Shown one piece after another: positions 53,460 to 64,000 of a stretch of DNA of 64,000 nucleotides. The notes beneath the pieces were generated by a model. The model was not told the DNA's origin. It searched no databases and saw nothing but the letters and a program-made list of their open reading frames with translations. The number at the start of each line of letters is the position of its first letter. Position 1 is the first letter of the stretch. The translations under genes and the position numbers were made by a program. The stretch comes from Thamnaconus septentrionalis (lineage: Eukaryota; Chordata; Actinopteri; Tetraodontiformes; Monacanthidae), in contig CM020516.1 in assembly GCA_009823395.1 (NCBI GenBank), forward strand, positions 5,626,001 to 5,690,000, in the 5' to 3' direction.

Positions 53460-53720
53460 TCCGTATATGAACGCAGTTCGTCACAACGGATCAATACGAA
53501 ATATTATCACTCTCCAACCCTGAGAAACACGTGCGACAGAGTTGTTTGGTGCTCTTGACCGCTAATCGATACGCCTGCATTCATGCGCGGCACATTTCAT
53601 AAAGGAGCCAATTCAGACGACAGCGGGGACCATCGACAGTATTTGTCTCGGGGCTGTGATGGCGGCCGTGGCGGCGGGATCCATTTTACCTTCGCTCAAC
53701 GAGCCGTCAGCGTCACGCCG
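53460..53720. promoter_or_regulatory. Candidate conserved non-coding block
   Basis: CAACGGATCAATACGAAATATTATC region (53486-53510), TTGACCGCTAATCGATACGC (53556-53575), CATTTCATAAAGGAGCC. Repeat-free until the AAG array. Confidence 0.33.
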
Positions 53721-53724
53721 GCAG

Positions 53725-53780
53725 CGAAGAAGAAGAAGAAGAAGAAGAAGAAGAAGAAGAAGAAGAAGAAGAAGAAGAAG
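53725..53780. repeat. (AAG)18 microsatellite
   Basis: Perfect AAG run; poly-K frame is an artefact. Confidence 0.97.
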
Positions 53781-55153
53781 GTTGATGTTTAATGGAGGGT
53801 TGGACGATTGATTATAATGATTAGCATGAGGTTTTTATCTTCTTTTTATTCTTTTTTTTACCAGCGAAACATCTGGGTTTCGCCGACGGGTCCTCGTTGC
53901 TGCTGCAGCTAACGACGCTAACGACCACGATGATGAGGGATTAAAAATTTTCTCTCCGGCTTCAAACAAGGTGCGAGGAGCAGCTCGCTCTCTGCAGGCC
54001 GAGCGGAACGACGGCCGCCGCCCCTGAGTAGTGATAACTGGTTCTAGCAAGTGCAGCTGTAAAAAAAAAAAAAATAAAAAGGCAAAAATAAAATCTCAAG
54101 GGTGCAGATGAAGCTGTTAATTTGATGGCAAACGCTCACAAACATCTCACTGTTGTTACCTTGATTGGATTTATTGTTTTATTCAGTTGGATGGTGGGAC
54201 ATGACTCATGTGACCACCCTAGAAAAATGTGGACAGTGGCTCTGACGAGAGGCGGAAGGCCAAAAGTGCTGCCCAAAAATCTGGGCAAATGTCCAAAAAA
54301 AGGAGGACAAGTTGAGTTTCCGTCCCGACAGAGGAGTGGAAGAGCAGATTGTCTGGACGCAGTCCAGGCGGTCGGTCAGAAAACTTGCCGATTTCAACTC
54401 AGCGGTCAGCAGCGGATAACACGGCAGGTTTCTCAACCCCGCAACTGAAACAAACTCATTAAAAAAAAAAATATTTCAGAACTGAAGGAGCCTTGTTGGA
54501 ATGAAATCTTTAAGAAGAAAACATTCCAAGAGCAATCTGTCCACCCAACAATGGATTCCACATCCGACCAGCTTCTATTAAGGATGAAGAGGCTGAAGGA
54601 AGGAGGACAAGAAGCAGCCGCTCCAAAGAAATCAATAAATCAATCAAACACAAAAGAAGAGCAGAAGCGTTGTAAATATTAGCTGATGATGCTAACGAGA
54701 GTAGCTTTGGATGCTATTTCATCCAGACTGACTGTTGAGCTTTCCCTGCTCAGTAAATATTTCAAATATGTGTTCAAAAAACGCACACATTTTTAAAACT
54801 GGTTAGACTGAAACCAGAAAATATGCCTTCTTTTTGCCGGCGGTTTTGATCTCGACTTTCCGGCGCCGGCGAGCGGGAGGTTAATTGCAGCGGCACCGAT
54901 TCCTGTCGCCGCCGTGGCTTCAATGGACAGGAAGGCAAGCGGCGCACAAGATAAAGCAGGGTTTTCTTTTTTCCCTTCTGGCTCCTTCGCGTTTTTCTCC
55001 CTCTTTGATATTTAACCATTAGGATACATTAAATATTTCTTCTAAGGTCTTGTTCTAGCCGCGCTCACATTCACGCCGGGAACATACAAAATGAAAAAGA
55101 AATTTCAGCCCCTGAAATTCAGGATTCACGGATTTTGCCGCAAGATTTTCACC
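53781..55153. other. Non-coding, nothing recognised
   Basis: A run 54061-54074; ATGACTCATGTGACC near 54201 (AP-1 core). The 108-codon frame 54122-54448 has a possible hydrophobic start but no recognisable domain. Confidence 0.45.

Positions 55154-55194
<41 letters not shown>
55154..55194. repeat. (CTG)13 with one CTA
   Basis: CTG array with a single ACTG interruption. Confidence 0.95.
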
Positions 55195-55195
<1 letters not shown>

Positions 55196-55635
55196 TCCAC
55201 GCCCCTGAGCCGCTCCGGCGGGACCAGCCCAGGTTAAGCCGCTCGCTGGAGGCCTTCTGACTGGCAGTTACAGCTCCCGTCCATCCCCCTGAGGGATCGT
55301 ATGTCAGCTGATCTGGAAACCAAATGGACACACAAAAGCCGCTAGCATAAAAAAAAGACATTCTATTGCAAAAAACAAAAAGCTGATCTCTGGCTGAAAA
55401 AAAAAACTCAATAAATCTGCCGTTTTTCAAAGAAGACAAACATTTTGAGAACGCAGACCTGCAGAGAGCAGGCGGAACATGTGTTACTGCTAGACAGTAC
55501 AAGTACGGTGAACTTTGAGTCCACCTGCTTTTAAACACAATCCTTGTCATCTGGATGCTTTTTATTTTTTAGTTCAAAATTTTTAAACTTTTGATCTTAG
55601 ATCCTGGTTTAACGTGAACATGGAGAAGCTGAACT
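55195..55635. other. Non-coding, nothing recognised
   Basis: Unique sequence; A run 55399-55407. No gene recognised. Confidence 0.5.
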
Positions 55636-55701
55636 GTGTGTGTGTGTGTGTGTGTGTGCGCGTGCGTGCGTGTGTGCTTGTGTGTATGTGTGTGTGTGTG
55701 T
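55636..55701. repeat. Imperfect GT/GC array
   Basis: GT with CGCGTGCGTGC in the middle. Confidence 0.94.
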
Positions 55702-57469
55702 GGCTGATACTGTTCAGCATCAGGAACCAGCTGCATCCAGAGGTTCACCGACTCCAGAGCGGCAGCAGCGGCAGCAGCGGCCGAGTCGACGCATGAATAA
55801 AATATCTTTCATTTCTTGAAACATGCCCCCCCCCCCCCAACCTCCCTCCCACCACCACCAACTCATTTAAGCCATGCATTAAAACAGCGCGGCTGTTGTT
55901 GGAAGACCCCCCGCAGAATTCTTCCAGCCTGCCGCTGTGTTTGTTGAAACTACTTCCTCTTTCCTTTTTTTTTCTTTCCTCTACGCACAAGGTCTACCTC
56001 TTTTATTATTTATTAATATCTTTGGATTGAAAATGGAAAAAGATCTGAAAATTGATTTCGGGCGGTGACTGAGGTGTGTCAGAGGTCGTCTGACAGGCCG
56101 TTTCAAGGTCGCAGGAGGCGACGTCTCTCGCTGGTCGCCAGCTGTCCCACTTAAAATTTCGATAAAAGAGGATTTTTTTTTAAACTTTTATCCGGTAGAT
56201 TGAAACTCCCCGTCGCCGTTCGTTTGCATCGATCAGATTTTTTTTGTCCTCTTCCAGCTGATTAACCTGAGCTCCTTCTCTTCTCCCCTTCAGGCTGAAC
56301 GGTGCAGGAGGAGGAGGAGGCGGTCGACCACTCGTCCGCCGCCAGTGATGAGATAAGGGTGAGTGCGGCCATTTTTTCCAAAGTCCTCTGAGAAACCTGC
56401 AGATAAAGACAGCAAAAACAGAAGAGATACCACCTGGAAACACAGGGGGCAGTGTTGAGCATCGTCAGTGACATTTATTTCTGTGATTTACAAATTGGTG
56501 GCGATAATTAACAATTAGCGTCAATTAAAGAAAATCAAACTGGTGGCGCAGGTCTGCTCTCACTGCTACTGGTGGAGCTGAAGCGTGTCTGTCCTTCAGC
56601 AGCCTCCTGACGGCCAAAAACACGACTCAGAACAAACGATAAAACACAAGAACGAAAAACATCACGTCCACTTGCCCCCCCCCCCCGGGCGTCCCGTCGA
56701 AGATGACTTGTAAGAAACTGCCTTTCTTTAATATGATCTAATGTGGCTTTCAGTGGCGTCGCCCTCTGGGCGTCTGCGTGTTTTTTCTCCCAAAGTCACC
56801 GTATCGCACAACTCACATCTCCCGCACCAAGCAATTCCTCTTCTCTCTCTCTCCCTTTACGCTCTGGAAAAAAGAGAGAAAGAGAGAGAGAGAGAAAGTT
56901 GAATAGATTAAAGGCAGATCTAATCGATCCTGAGTGCCGCTTATCAGCGGCTGGCAGGCTGACGAGACGATTTCAGAAAAAGCCGCCCGTTCTAATCCTT
57001 CAACCGCGGGCAAAACAGAACCTGTTGGGGGAGGGAGGGGCGAGTCGGGGGAGAAAACAAAGGAGGTAGAAGGATTGAGACAATAGAGGAATATTTTTTG
57101 GTGATTGTGGCTCCAATCGAGCGCAAGAAGGAAAAACTCTGATCAGTAAAATCGCATCGCTGCACTTTTATTTTACATTATTTCTTCTGGTCACTTGGCC
57201 GCTAACTTTCAAACTTCTTCCTCTGCATCCTGGACTTCATCCCGTCCTCTTTTGAATCTGCATCAGAGCAAACAACGTTGCTGCATTATGCAGCAACTTT
57301 AAAGACACTGTGTTAAGATAAATAAAGACATAAATGAGATCTGGTGTCACTTGGACATCAGTGAAGACTTTGAAGTTCCGCCTCCCACCCCCCACTCATC
57401 CCCGTCTCCTCGCACACTTCCGAACGCCCTCATTGACATCTATTGATTTTCCGCCAGCTGACTTATTAT
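55702..57469. other. Non-coding, nothing recognised
   Basis: C12 at 55827-55838, GCAGCAGCGGCAGCAGCGG near 55762, GGAGGAGGAGG near 56307, C10 near 56677, GA 56874-56895. No gene recognised. Confidence 0.45.
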
Positions 57470-57596
57470 GATTCCAGCCGTTCAAAGAGGCTCCGCGACA
57501 ATGTGCTCTGATTGGATGTTTAACCTCTTGGCCTCCCCAAACGGAGATCTGAGCACATTTCCCATAATGGGACACATTCATCCAGATGACCTCTGC
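57470..57596. promoter_or_regulatory. Candidate conserved non-coding block
   Basis: GCTCTGATTGGATGTTTAAC (57503-57522), CACATTTCCCATAATGGGAC (57554-57573) and TTCATCCAGATGACC. CCCATAATGGG is a palindrome containing ATAATG. Confidence 0.33.
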
Positions 57597-57623
57597 TGTC
57601 GTCGCCGCCGCCGCCGCCGCCGC
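57597..57623. repeat. GTC/(GCC)7 tract
   Basis: Short CpG-rich trinucleotide run. Confidence 0.92.
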
Positions 57624-57658
57624 TCGGCGGCACGCTGAACTGACAAAGGGGTCCAATG

Positions 57659-57805
57659 TGTGTGGGTGTGTGTGTGTGTGTGTGCGTGTAAAGAAGATAC
57701 AGAAAAGAAACAAAAGTGCTTATCTGAGCTGCTCTCAGGTCGTCGCCTCAGATAAATACAATCTCCCTTTTTTGCAGCCAGAATGAAGCATCACATTTGT
57801 TGCCG

Positions 57806-57840
<35 letters not shown>

Positions 57841-57842
57841 GT
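57659..57842. repeat. GT arrays 57667-57686 and 57805-57842
   Basis: Two GT tracts, the second with one TTT break. Confidence 0.95.
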
Positions 57843-58089
57843 CAGCATGTGCGCTTGTGCGCTCGGGGCTGTTTCTCTCCTCGGTTATTTTCGTCTTTAG
57901 CCGTCTCACACGGAGAGACGGTGGGAGGACGAGCATCCATCCTCTCCCTCCGACCGCTCTGCAGGTTGTTGCTCTTGTGGTCTTTTAAAGGGACATTACG
58001 CTCTGATTCCAGGCTGACGCAGCCCAAACCGATCCGGTCTGCTAGACCCACACAGTCCCGCAGGGTTTCGCCGACGTGTGCCGGGAAAA

Positions 58090-58470
58090 AAAAAAACGAT
58101 CTGGCGTCCGATTCTGATGAAGGAGCTCGGTGTTTGGCCACGTGTCGTGAATCATAATTTCCTCGGAAGCAATCTTTGTCATTCCGCCAAATCTCGCAGT
58201 GACAAACTGCATCAGAAGTCCATTTGTACTGATGATTAATCCAGATGGACTGCGTCCTGATTGCTTTTGCGCAAGGAAGTATCGATCGGCCGGCTCGTAA
58301 GTGCGTCTCTCAGCATGTCCCCGGGACGGACATTCATTTGCTCGGAGAACCGCAGACTCGATATCGTCGGGCATCTGGGCCTGATTTGTCATCTCCGGAC
58401 GTTCCGAGATGTAGTTGGCCGTGCGCGATAAATGTAAATGACAAAGAAGTGATGATGTCATAACACAGGA
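58090..58470. promoter_or_regulatory. Longest candidate conserved non-coding block
   Basis: About 380 bp without simple repeats. GTGAATCATAATTTCCTCGG (58147-58166), AGCAATCTTTGTCATTCCGC, CTGATGATTAATCCAGATGG (58229-58248; OTX-type TAATCC overlapping TGATTA), TGATTGCTTTTGCGCAAGG and ATTCATTTGCTCGG. CpG and AT words are interspersed, unlike the neighbouring DNA. Open frames cross it on both strands without a domain. A developmental enhancer is the favoured guess. Confidence 0.4.
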
Positions 58471-59089
58471 AGATGAAGCTGCTTCTTCTGCTTTCAGACT
58501 TGAGGAAAAAAAACTTACTTATTTCACACAGAACTTGTGATGAAAATGCATCGTTTTCTCTCTTTGAACAACGGTGAGAAAATGCTGCTGCAGTCAAACT
58601 GAGGCCGCAGCCTGAAGTTGAGCTCAGTTTAGTACAAGAACGTCTGGAACGCTGTGACCTCCCCTCCTTTGTTTTGTTTAGTTTTTTTTTTTTGTTTTCC
58701 CACAAGCTGAATATCGCACACAGCTCCGTTAAAGTTCTGGCAAATGTCAAACTGACATATAAATCACTTCTTTAACCCGGAAGAGGGAAGAATTCGCAGT
58801 CTGGCATTTGCCAAGCGCGTTAGCGGCTGGGTGTAAATATTGAAAACAGAGAAAACCGGAGAAAATACAAAGCGCAAGGACTCGCACAGTCAGAGGACGA
58901 TTCAGCTGGGACGAGCCGTTGCTGGTCGGAGTCGGTGAGGAGGTGAGGGGGGGCCGGAGCAAGGGAGGAGGGATGCAGGCGGCGCTGGTGAAGCTGCTCC
59001 GGCTATCGGCCTCGTATATCTTCTCAAAATGTGACACCGACGGGCGTCTGGAGGTGCTGATAAGGGTCAGGAATTAGCCGGGAGAAGAT
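58471..59089. other. Non-coding, nothing recognised
   Basis: T run near 58681-58692, G-rich 58930-58975. The minus frame starting at 59037 has no known domain. Confidence 0.5.
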
Positions 59090-59230
59090 TCTCTTTCCGG
59101 GGGGTGGGAGGGGGAGGGGTTTACACTAACATGCGCAGAGCCACTTTTAATGCCCTCTACCCGTATTGATTATCCAGCTGTCTGGCTGATTGATAGCCAG
59201 ATATAGAAAAAGGCGAGCGCCCATCAATAA
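59090..59230. promoter_or_regulatory. Candidate conserved non-coding block
   Basis: GAGCCACTTTTAATGCCC, CCGTATTGATTATCCAGCTG (59161-59180), GGCTGATTGATAGCCAGATA (59184-59203) and CGCCCATCAATAACTGCGC. Three ATTGAT/ATCAAT words in 60 bp. Confidence 0.36.
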
Positions 59231-61236
59231 CTGCGCTTGTGGGGGGAAGAAAAAGCGAAAGCAGGAGGGACTCTGGCTTTTTCCCCGCCCGCCCACTCAA
59301 ACAAACACACAAACAAACAATAATAGCCTCTCGCTGTGATTGAAGCCTTCCACAAGTCTCTCTGCGTGCCCCACTTCTGCAGGCTGCAACTGCTCACAGT
59401 CGTCCTCCGCCTTTGCAGCAGAGCCATTCAATCAGACGCTGCAGGTTTCAAGGTTTTTCGGTTTTCCTTTGGAAGACGTTTCTGATGCGTCGTTAACTGT
59501 CGCAGCCTCGACTCAAGTCTCATTTACAGTCTGTCTTCCAGAAAGACAGAAAAAAAAATCCATCTGTAGTATCTGTTGGGATATTTTGGCTCAATTTTTG
59601 CGTTGAATGTGACGTAACCCCACCACAATCCCCCCAAAAAAGCCAACTTTGAAGATTGCGGCCCCTGAACTGGGACTCAACAAGTCCCGCCTGTGAGTCC
59701 CAGAGTCCCAGAGAATCAGTCACAGCGCCGTTGTCTTTTACTGCTGCTCCTCCTGCAGCGATGGACAGTTTGCAGTCGCCTGCTCAACTTTATTACATCC
59801 AGTGAGAATCGATGCAGCTGCTCCGGCTCAGATCCAGTCAGGCTGAGGAAACCTGTTGCTTTTATCCTCTTTTTATCCTGTTGATTCATTATTACTATTA
59901 TTATTATTATTACTATTATTAGTATTATTACACACCTTCTATCTGTATTTGACATACTATTAAATGCGCAGCCAGTCGATGACAGTGAAGGTCGTCTTCC
60001 TTTCTCTCACCTGTTGACTATTAGAGGGAATTTGAGTTCTGCTGGGTTGCTTGGACACGGCACAGAAAAGAAAAAACCCTCAGTAATGTGAGTTGATCCC
60101 TGCCATTAATTTGATTCAGAGGGAAAAACTGAAGCAATGAAATCAGCCTCCGTAAAACCACGACACAGGAGCTCTCAGCCTCCAAAAACAACAAGAGTGC
60201 TGAAGTCGCACCAGTGCATTGAATGGGGTCGTCTCCAAAATTGCAATACCACATGCAGCCAGCAGGGAAATGGCCCGTTGAAACAGCAGGCGACTTGATC
60301 TGGTCGACGAAGGATGAAAGTGTGAATGTTTCGAAGCGACATCGTATCTGCCGAGTTTTCGACCAGCATGACATCAAACTTTAACACCTCGATTGGCCAC
60401 AAACCCACCAGAACTGGATTCCCAGTGGACGCAGCAGTACGTTTCGACTCAGACGCTTGAAGGAAAGCGTTGAAAACTGTTGAAAATGGGTTTGATCAGA
60501 CTGGAAAACGAGTTTAGACTTCCACATTGAATCTTAACGCCGCCCTGCTGCTTTGAATTTCCCTCCTCGGCGTTCCCGTCCCTCCTGTTCTCCAGCACAT
60601 TACCCAGCCTCCCTCTCTACTACACCCCCTCCACCACCACCACCCCCCAACCCTCACCGTGTATGTAAACATCCCAGAAGCACCGTCGAGCCGCAACAAG
60701 GTGCATAAAATGAAAACCAAGAGAGAGAGAGAAAATAAAATAAACAGAAGAGGGAGGAAGAGCCGATGGAGGTGTTTACTGTCAGATTAGCACCACGTCA
60801 CAAACCCAGAAATCCTCCGAGAAGGAGGGGGAGGGATGTAGGGATGGAGGGATAGACTGACGGAGAATCAGGGACAGAGAGAAGATGTGAGGAGGAGGAG
60901 GAGGGAAATGTGGATGATGGGAAAGGGAGGAAACGAGAAAGGCAAGAACGAGGTGAGGATGAGGAGGCAGAGACAGTGAAAAGGAGGAAGGGAGAGAGGG
61001 AGAGAGAGAGAGGGAGGGGAAAAAACAAATGTAAGCCCCCCGAGGATTAACTCTCTCATTTCTCAACGAGGAAGAATTGAGAGGGGAGGCAGGGGGGAGA
61101 AAAAGAGGATTTCCATCCTTCCATCCTCTGAGCCCGGCTTTGATTCTCTCTGCCTCGGCCTCAGTATCTCCGCTCGCTGCTTGCCGTGTTGGGACGCAGC
61201 CGCTGAGCTCGCTGGAGCACCGGAGCACACACGGCT
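59231..61236. other. Non-coding, nothing recognised
   Basis: About 2 kb: ATT/ACT array 59888-59930, CCACC run 60637-60647, purine-rich 60820-61020. Minus frames over the purine tract are S/P/L-rich artefacts. No gene or transposon recognised. Confidence 0.45.
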
Positions 61237-61558
61237 CGCCTCCTTCCTTCCTTCCTTTCCTCCCATCCTGCCAGCCTTCTTTCCTTTGTCTCTTCCTTCC
61301 TTCCTCCCTCTTTTCCAAGAAATCCTTCCTCCCCTCCATCTTCCTTAGTTCCTTCCTTCTGTCCTTCCTTCCTTCCTTACTCCCTCATTTCCATTGTTCC
61401 TTCCTTCCTTCCTTCCTCCCTCCTTTCCAAGAAATCCCTCCATCTTCCCTCTTCCCTTCCTTGGTTCCTTCCTTCCTTCATCCCTTCCTTCCTTCCTCCC
61501 TCCTTTCCTTCCTTCCTTCCTTCCTTCCTTCCATCCTTCCATCCGTCCTTCCTTCCTA
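61237..61558. repeat. Long imperfect (CCTT)n tract
   Basis: About 320 bp built almost entirely of TTCC units with CCCTC, ATCC and AAGAAATCC interruptions. TCCAAGAAATCC recurs twice about 117 bp apart (from about 61313 and 61430), so part of the array looks internally duplicated. Confidence 0.95.
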
Positions 61559-61676
61559 ACCTGCTCCTATTATGTTCCTGTCGTTCAGACCTAGTCGTCC
61601 GTGATGTTTCTCCCCAGTCATCATCTTGTACGTCGTAAAACCTTCGCAGCTGTGTAAATCCAACCCCTAGCTTCCA

Positions 61677-61683
<7 letters not shown>

Positions 61684-61711
<28 letters not shown>
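61684..61711. repeat. (CA)14 microsatellite
   Basis: Perfect CA run. Confidence 0.96.
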
Positions 61712-62210
61712 CTGACAGCGCTCGCCGTTGTTGCGGCGGGTTTAACAAGCTCTGGAAATAAGATGAACGAGCTTCCCGCCGGTCTGCTAATGGTCCACCG
61801 CAGAGAGACTGATTTACAGTATTAGGATGTGAAATAAATAAAATAAATCACCAAGATTTGACGACAAAATTAACTTTTGTTGGATTTAGTTATTTATTTA
61901 GTTATTTTGCCAAAGGCCAAGTGTGTGATTTTAACAAGGAGTTATTGACAAGAGATAGAATAGAAAATCTTGTTTTGTGAATTCTTTCATGAAGCGCTGA
62001 AGATTCTCCCAGTGGGAGTTTGCTGGATGGATGCAGTCTAATTCCTGAGTTACATTGTTTCCCCCCGACTAAATTCCCTCTGCAGAACGGACAGAACGCT
62101 CCTGAACAAAGGGACTGAAAAGTCTTTTACACCACCGCTGCAGATCAGAGGTGTAAATTTTGGTATTTTTACTGCTGCGATGTGATTGAGGGTCATAAAG
62201 TGAATCTCCA
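61712..62210. other. Non-coding, nothing recognised
   Basis: AT-rich 61820-61910. No gene recognised. Confidence 0.5.

Positions 62211-62260
<50 letters not shown>
62211..62260. repeat. (GCT)16 microsatellite
   Basis: Perfect CTG/GCT array, then GACTGC units. Confidence 0.97.
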
Positions 62261-62335
62261 GACTGCGACTCCACTCTTTTCTGCTGCCGTTGCTGCTCCT
62301 TCACCCTGACCCATTTTCTTGATTCACTAGTCAGA

Positions 62336-62338
<3 letters not shown>

Positions 62339-62395
<57 letters not shown>

Positions 62396-62402
62396 TCTCT
62401 CC
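62339..62402. repeat. (CT)31 microsatellite
   Basis: CT array with one GT break. Confidence 0.97.
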
Positions 62403-62981
62403 TCTGCATTGTGGGTCGTAACTACAGCAAAGCGGCTGCTTTGTATTCCTGAAAGTGACTCGCTCGGTTCAGTGACACCGCTGTGAAAAACTCCGCCAGC
62501 GCCGACATTTCGGGACAATCTGCTGCTCTGAATATCAAGTCGTCCTCCGTCAACACACTCAACCAACAGCAAATCCAGACAGCAGCTTCTTTTTTTCTCT
62601 CTTTTGTCCTGGTCTTTCAGACGCAGTCAGATTTAGACGAGTGTAACCACCTTCCTGGATGGAGCTCTTAAAAAAAAAAAACCTTCTCAGTGCAGGAAAC
62701 TGAGGGTTTTTTTTTTTTTGCTTTGACAGCGTTTTCTTGCATTTTTTTTTTTTAGTTTTTTTTTTTTACTGTTGCTCAACTTCATTGTCGCCTCACAAAA
62801 GCGACTCCTCCCATGTTCTGCTGCTTCTGTTGTTGTTGTTGAGCTCTTTTTTTTCCACTTGTGTCTGTCCTCCTGATTAGCTGGACTGTCCTCATGTCTA
62901 CAACTCACATCTCCTCCTTCCCTTTTTCTTTTGGTTTGGTTGACATTCAATTTTATTTAAATGTGATTGTATCCATTTCTA

Positions 62982-62983
<2 letters not shown>
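62403..62983. other. Non-coding with T runs
   Basis: T runs 62707-62719, 62741-62752 and 62758-62768; GTTGTTGTTG near 62829. No gene recognised. Confidence 0.5.
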
Positions 62984-63038
<55 letters not shown>

Positions 63039-63040
63039 AT
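62984..63040. repeat. (TG)28 microsatellite
   Basis: TG array ending in GCGTGTATGTG. Confidence 0.97.
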
Positions 63041-63375
63041 GTGGACGAGGCTGAAGACTCACAGATGTGACGTCCTGTGTCGTGGAGACGCAGGTATATT
63101 TTTCTTAAAAGGCTTCGACTCCCAGAAACTCGTCTTTGATGTTTTTCTTCTCCTCTTGTGGTCCTCTGGCCTCTCTCTCTCTTCTCTCTCTCCCTCCTCT
63201 CTCTCCGTCTCCCTCTCTCCTACCTTTCCTCATCCGTCTGCGGTCGTCCGTCCTATAAGAATCCCAGGCATTCTATTTTTCCTTCAGCCTCAAATCAATT
63301 CCAGACGCCACCCGGTTTCCTGACCCCCATCTCCGTCTCCCCCCCGCACCCCCTCCCCTCAGGGCCTATAGACCG

Positions 63376-63378
<3 letters not shown>
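63041..63378. other. Non-coding, CT-rich
   Basis: Decayed CTCTCT tract 63171-63225, C-rich 63340-63360. No gene recognised. Confidence 0.55.

Positions 63379-63441
<63 letters not shown>
63379..63441. repeat. (CA)31 microsatellite
   Basis: Perfect CA array. Confidence 0.97.
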
Positions 63442-63444
<3 letters not shown>

Positions 63445-63559
63445 GCTGACACAGAGACACATGACACAGAGGAATAGAGTGAGAAAGACGACTGCTTGCT
63501 TTTCCATAGAATGAATTCCTCAAACTTTCCGACCTCCCTCATTTCTATTCCAGGAATCC

Positions 63560-63608
63560 TGTGTGTGTGTGTGTGTGTGTGTGATCTCATCATTAAGCAT
63601 CATACCCC

Positions 63609-63639
<31 letters not shown>
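63560..63639. repeat. (GT)12 and (CT)14 microsatellites
   Basis: GT 63560-63583 and CT 63611-63639, separated by 27 bp. Confidence 0.95.
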
Positions 63640-63643
<4 letters not shown>

Positions 63644-63649
63644 GCCTTG

Positions 63650-63820
63650 GCTTCCTTTTATCTCCTCCGTGTCTCTCAGATTAAGAGGAGCCGCGACACC
63701 CAATCATGAATCTCTGGTGACGCGGAGGCGGCGACCTCTTGACCCCCGGCAGATGTCTGTCACCACCACTGCGTTTGAAGCAGTGCGCTTCGTTCATTAG
63801 CCGCACCGCCTTTCTTTTTT
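63650..63820. promoter_or_regulatory. Candidate conserved non-coding block
   Basis: CTCAGATTAAGAGGAGCCGC, CACCCAATCATGAATCTCTG (63697-63716), GATGTCTGTCACCACCACTG and CGTTCATTAGCCGCACC. Repeat-free; a T12/G9 homopolymer junction follows at 63816-63836. Confidence 0.3.
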
Positions 63821-63836
63821 TTTTTTGGGGGGGGGT

Positions 63837-64000
63837 AATAAAAAGCGAGCGCCGACTCGCTTTGACGAAAAAAAAAATCAAAAAACAATGACGACGCTGC
63901 AGAGGGAGATGAAAGCAAACAGAGACCAGTGACCCGGGATCTCGGTTCAAGGTGTCGTGCAGTAACTGGGCCGTCGTTCTCGGCTGAGACTGAAGGCGGA
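63837..64000. other. Non-coding, nothing recognised
   Basis: A run near 63868 and unique sequence to the window edge. Confidence 0.5.

Noticed and set aside
60664..60675. TGTAAACATCCC, identical to the start of miR-30 family members
   Set aside because: No complementary arm is present within 100 bp on either side, so no hairpin. The same word is also a forkhead-type site.

Overview
This window reads as nuclear DNA of a bony fish, almost certainly a teleost. It carries teleost-type interspersed repeats: a retroposon tail at 710-1012, a short hAT-like element built from TTTTACTTAAGTA-type words at 2353-2622, and a GATA-flanked LINE-like tail at 26420-26640. It also has an extreme density of microsatellites (roughly fifty CA/GT arrays, plus CT/GA, CTG/CAG, CTT/AAG, ATC, CATC, CCTT and TA arrays), frequent CpG, and no bacterial gene organisation. 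The long open frames are almost all translations of microsatellites (CVCVCV, THTHTH, SLSLSL, poly-S/L/A/Q/K) and are not annotated as genes. No complete protein-coding gene could be recognised on either strand.

Layout. 1-19300 is intergenic or intronic sequence with three transposon remnants in the first 5.2 kb, a CpG-rich block at 7060-7625 carrying a consensus MEF2 motif, a near-complete short inverted-repeat element at 13143-13582, and an unrecognised, possibly expressed or retrotransposed unit at 16640-17640. 19300-22480 is the most gene-like part: a GC-rich stretch with three CCAAT/ATTGG boxes (19300-19640), a MEF2 motif (20420-20429), a probable non-coding 5' exon ending in a strong splice donor (AAG then GTAAGC at 21399/21400), and a CpG-island-like block after it. 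If that exon is real, the gene runs on the + strand and most of 21.4-64 kb would be its first intron. Its identity cannot be read from the window. 22.5-64 kb is gene-poor. It alternates microsatellites with repeat-free blocks rich in homeodomain, TCF, nuclear-receptor and TEAD-type words, the pattern expected of enhancers around a developmental regulator. These blocks are candidates only, because conservation was not tested.

Two dispersed repeat families were found by comparing the window with itself. Family A has terminal inverted repeats GCTGC-N-TTTCCAT; copies lie at 505-610, 13143-13582 and 39951-40329 (the last inverted). Family B has copies at 16362-16450 and 52411-52495 (inverted). Other structural features are a 20-bp-stem hairpin at 28352-28396, an inverted pair of TEAD/MCAT motifs at 27333-27352, a 34-unit CTG tract at 41009-41110, and several strong G-quadruplex-type tracts. 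No undescribed enzymatic or defence system is visible.
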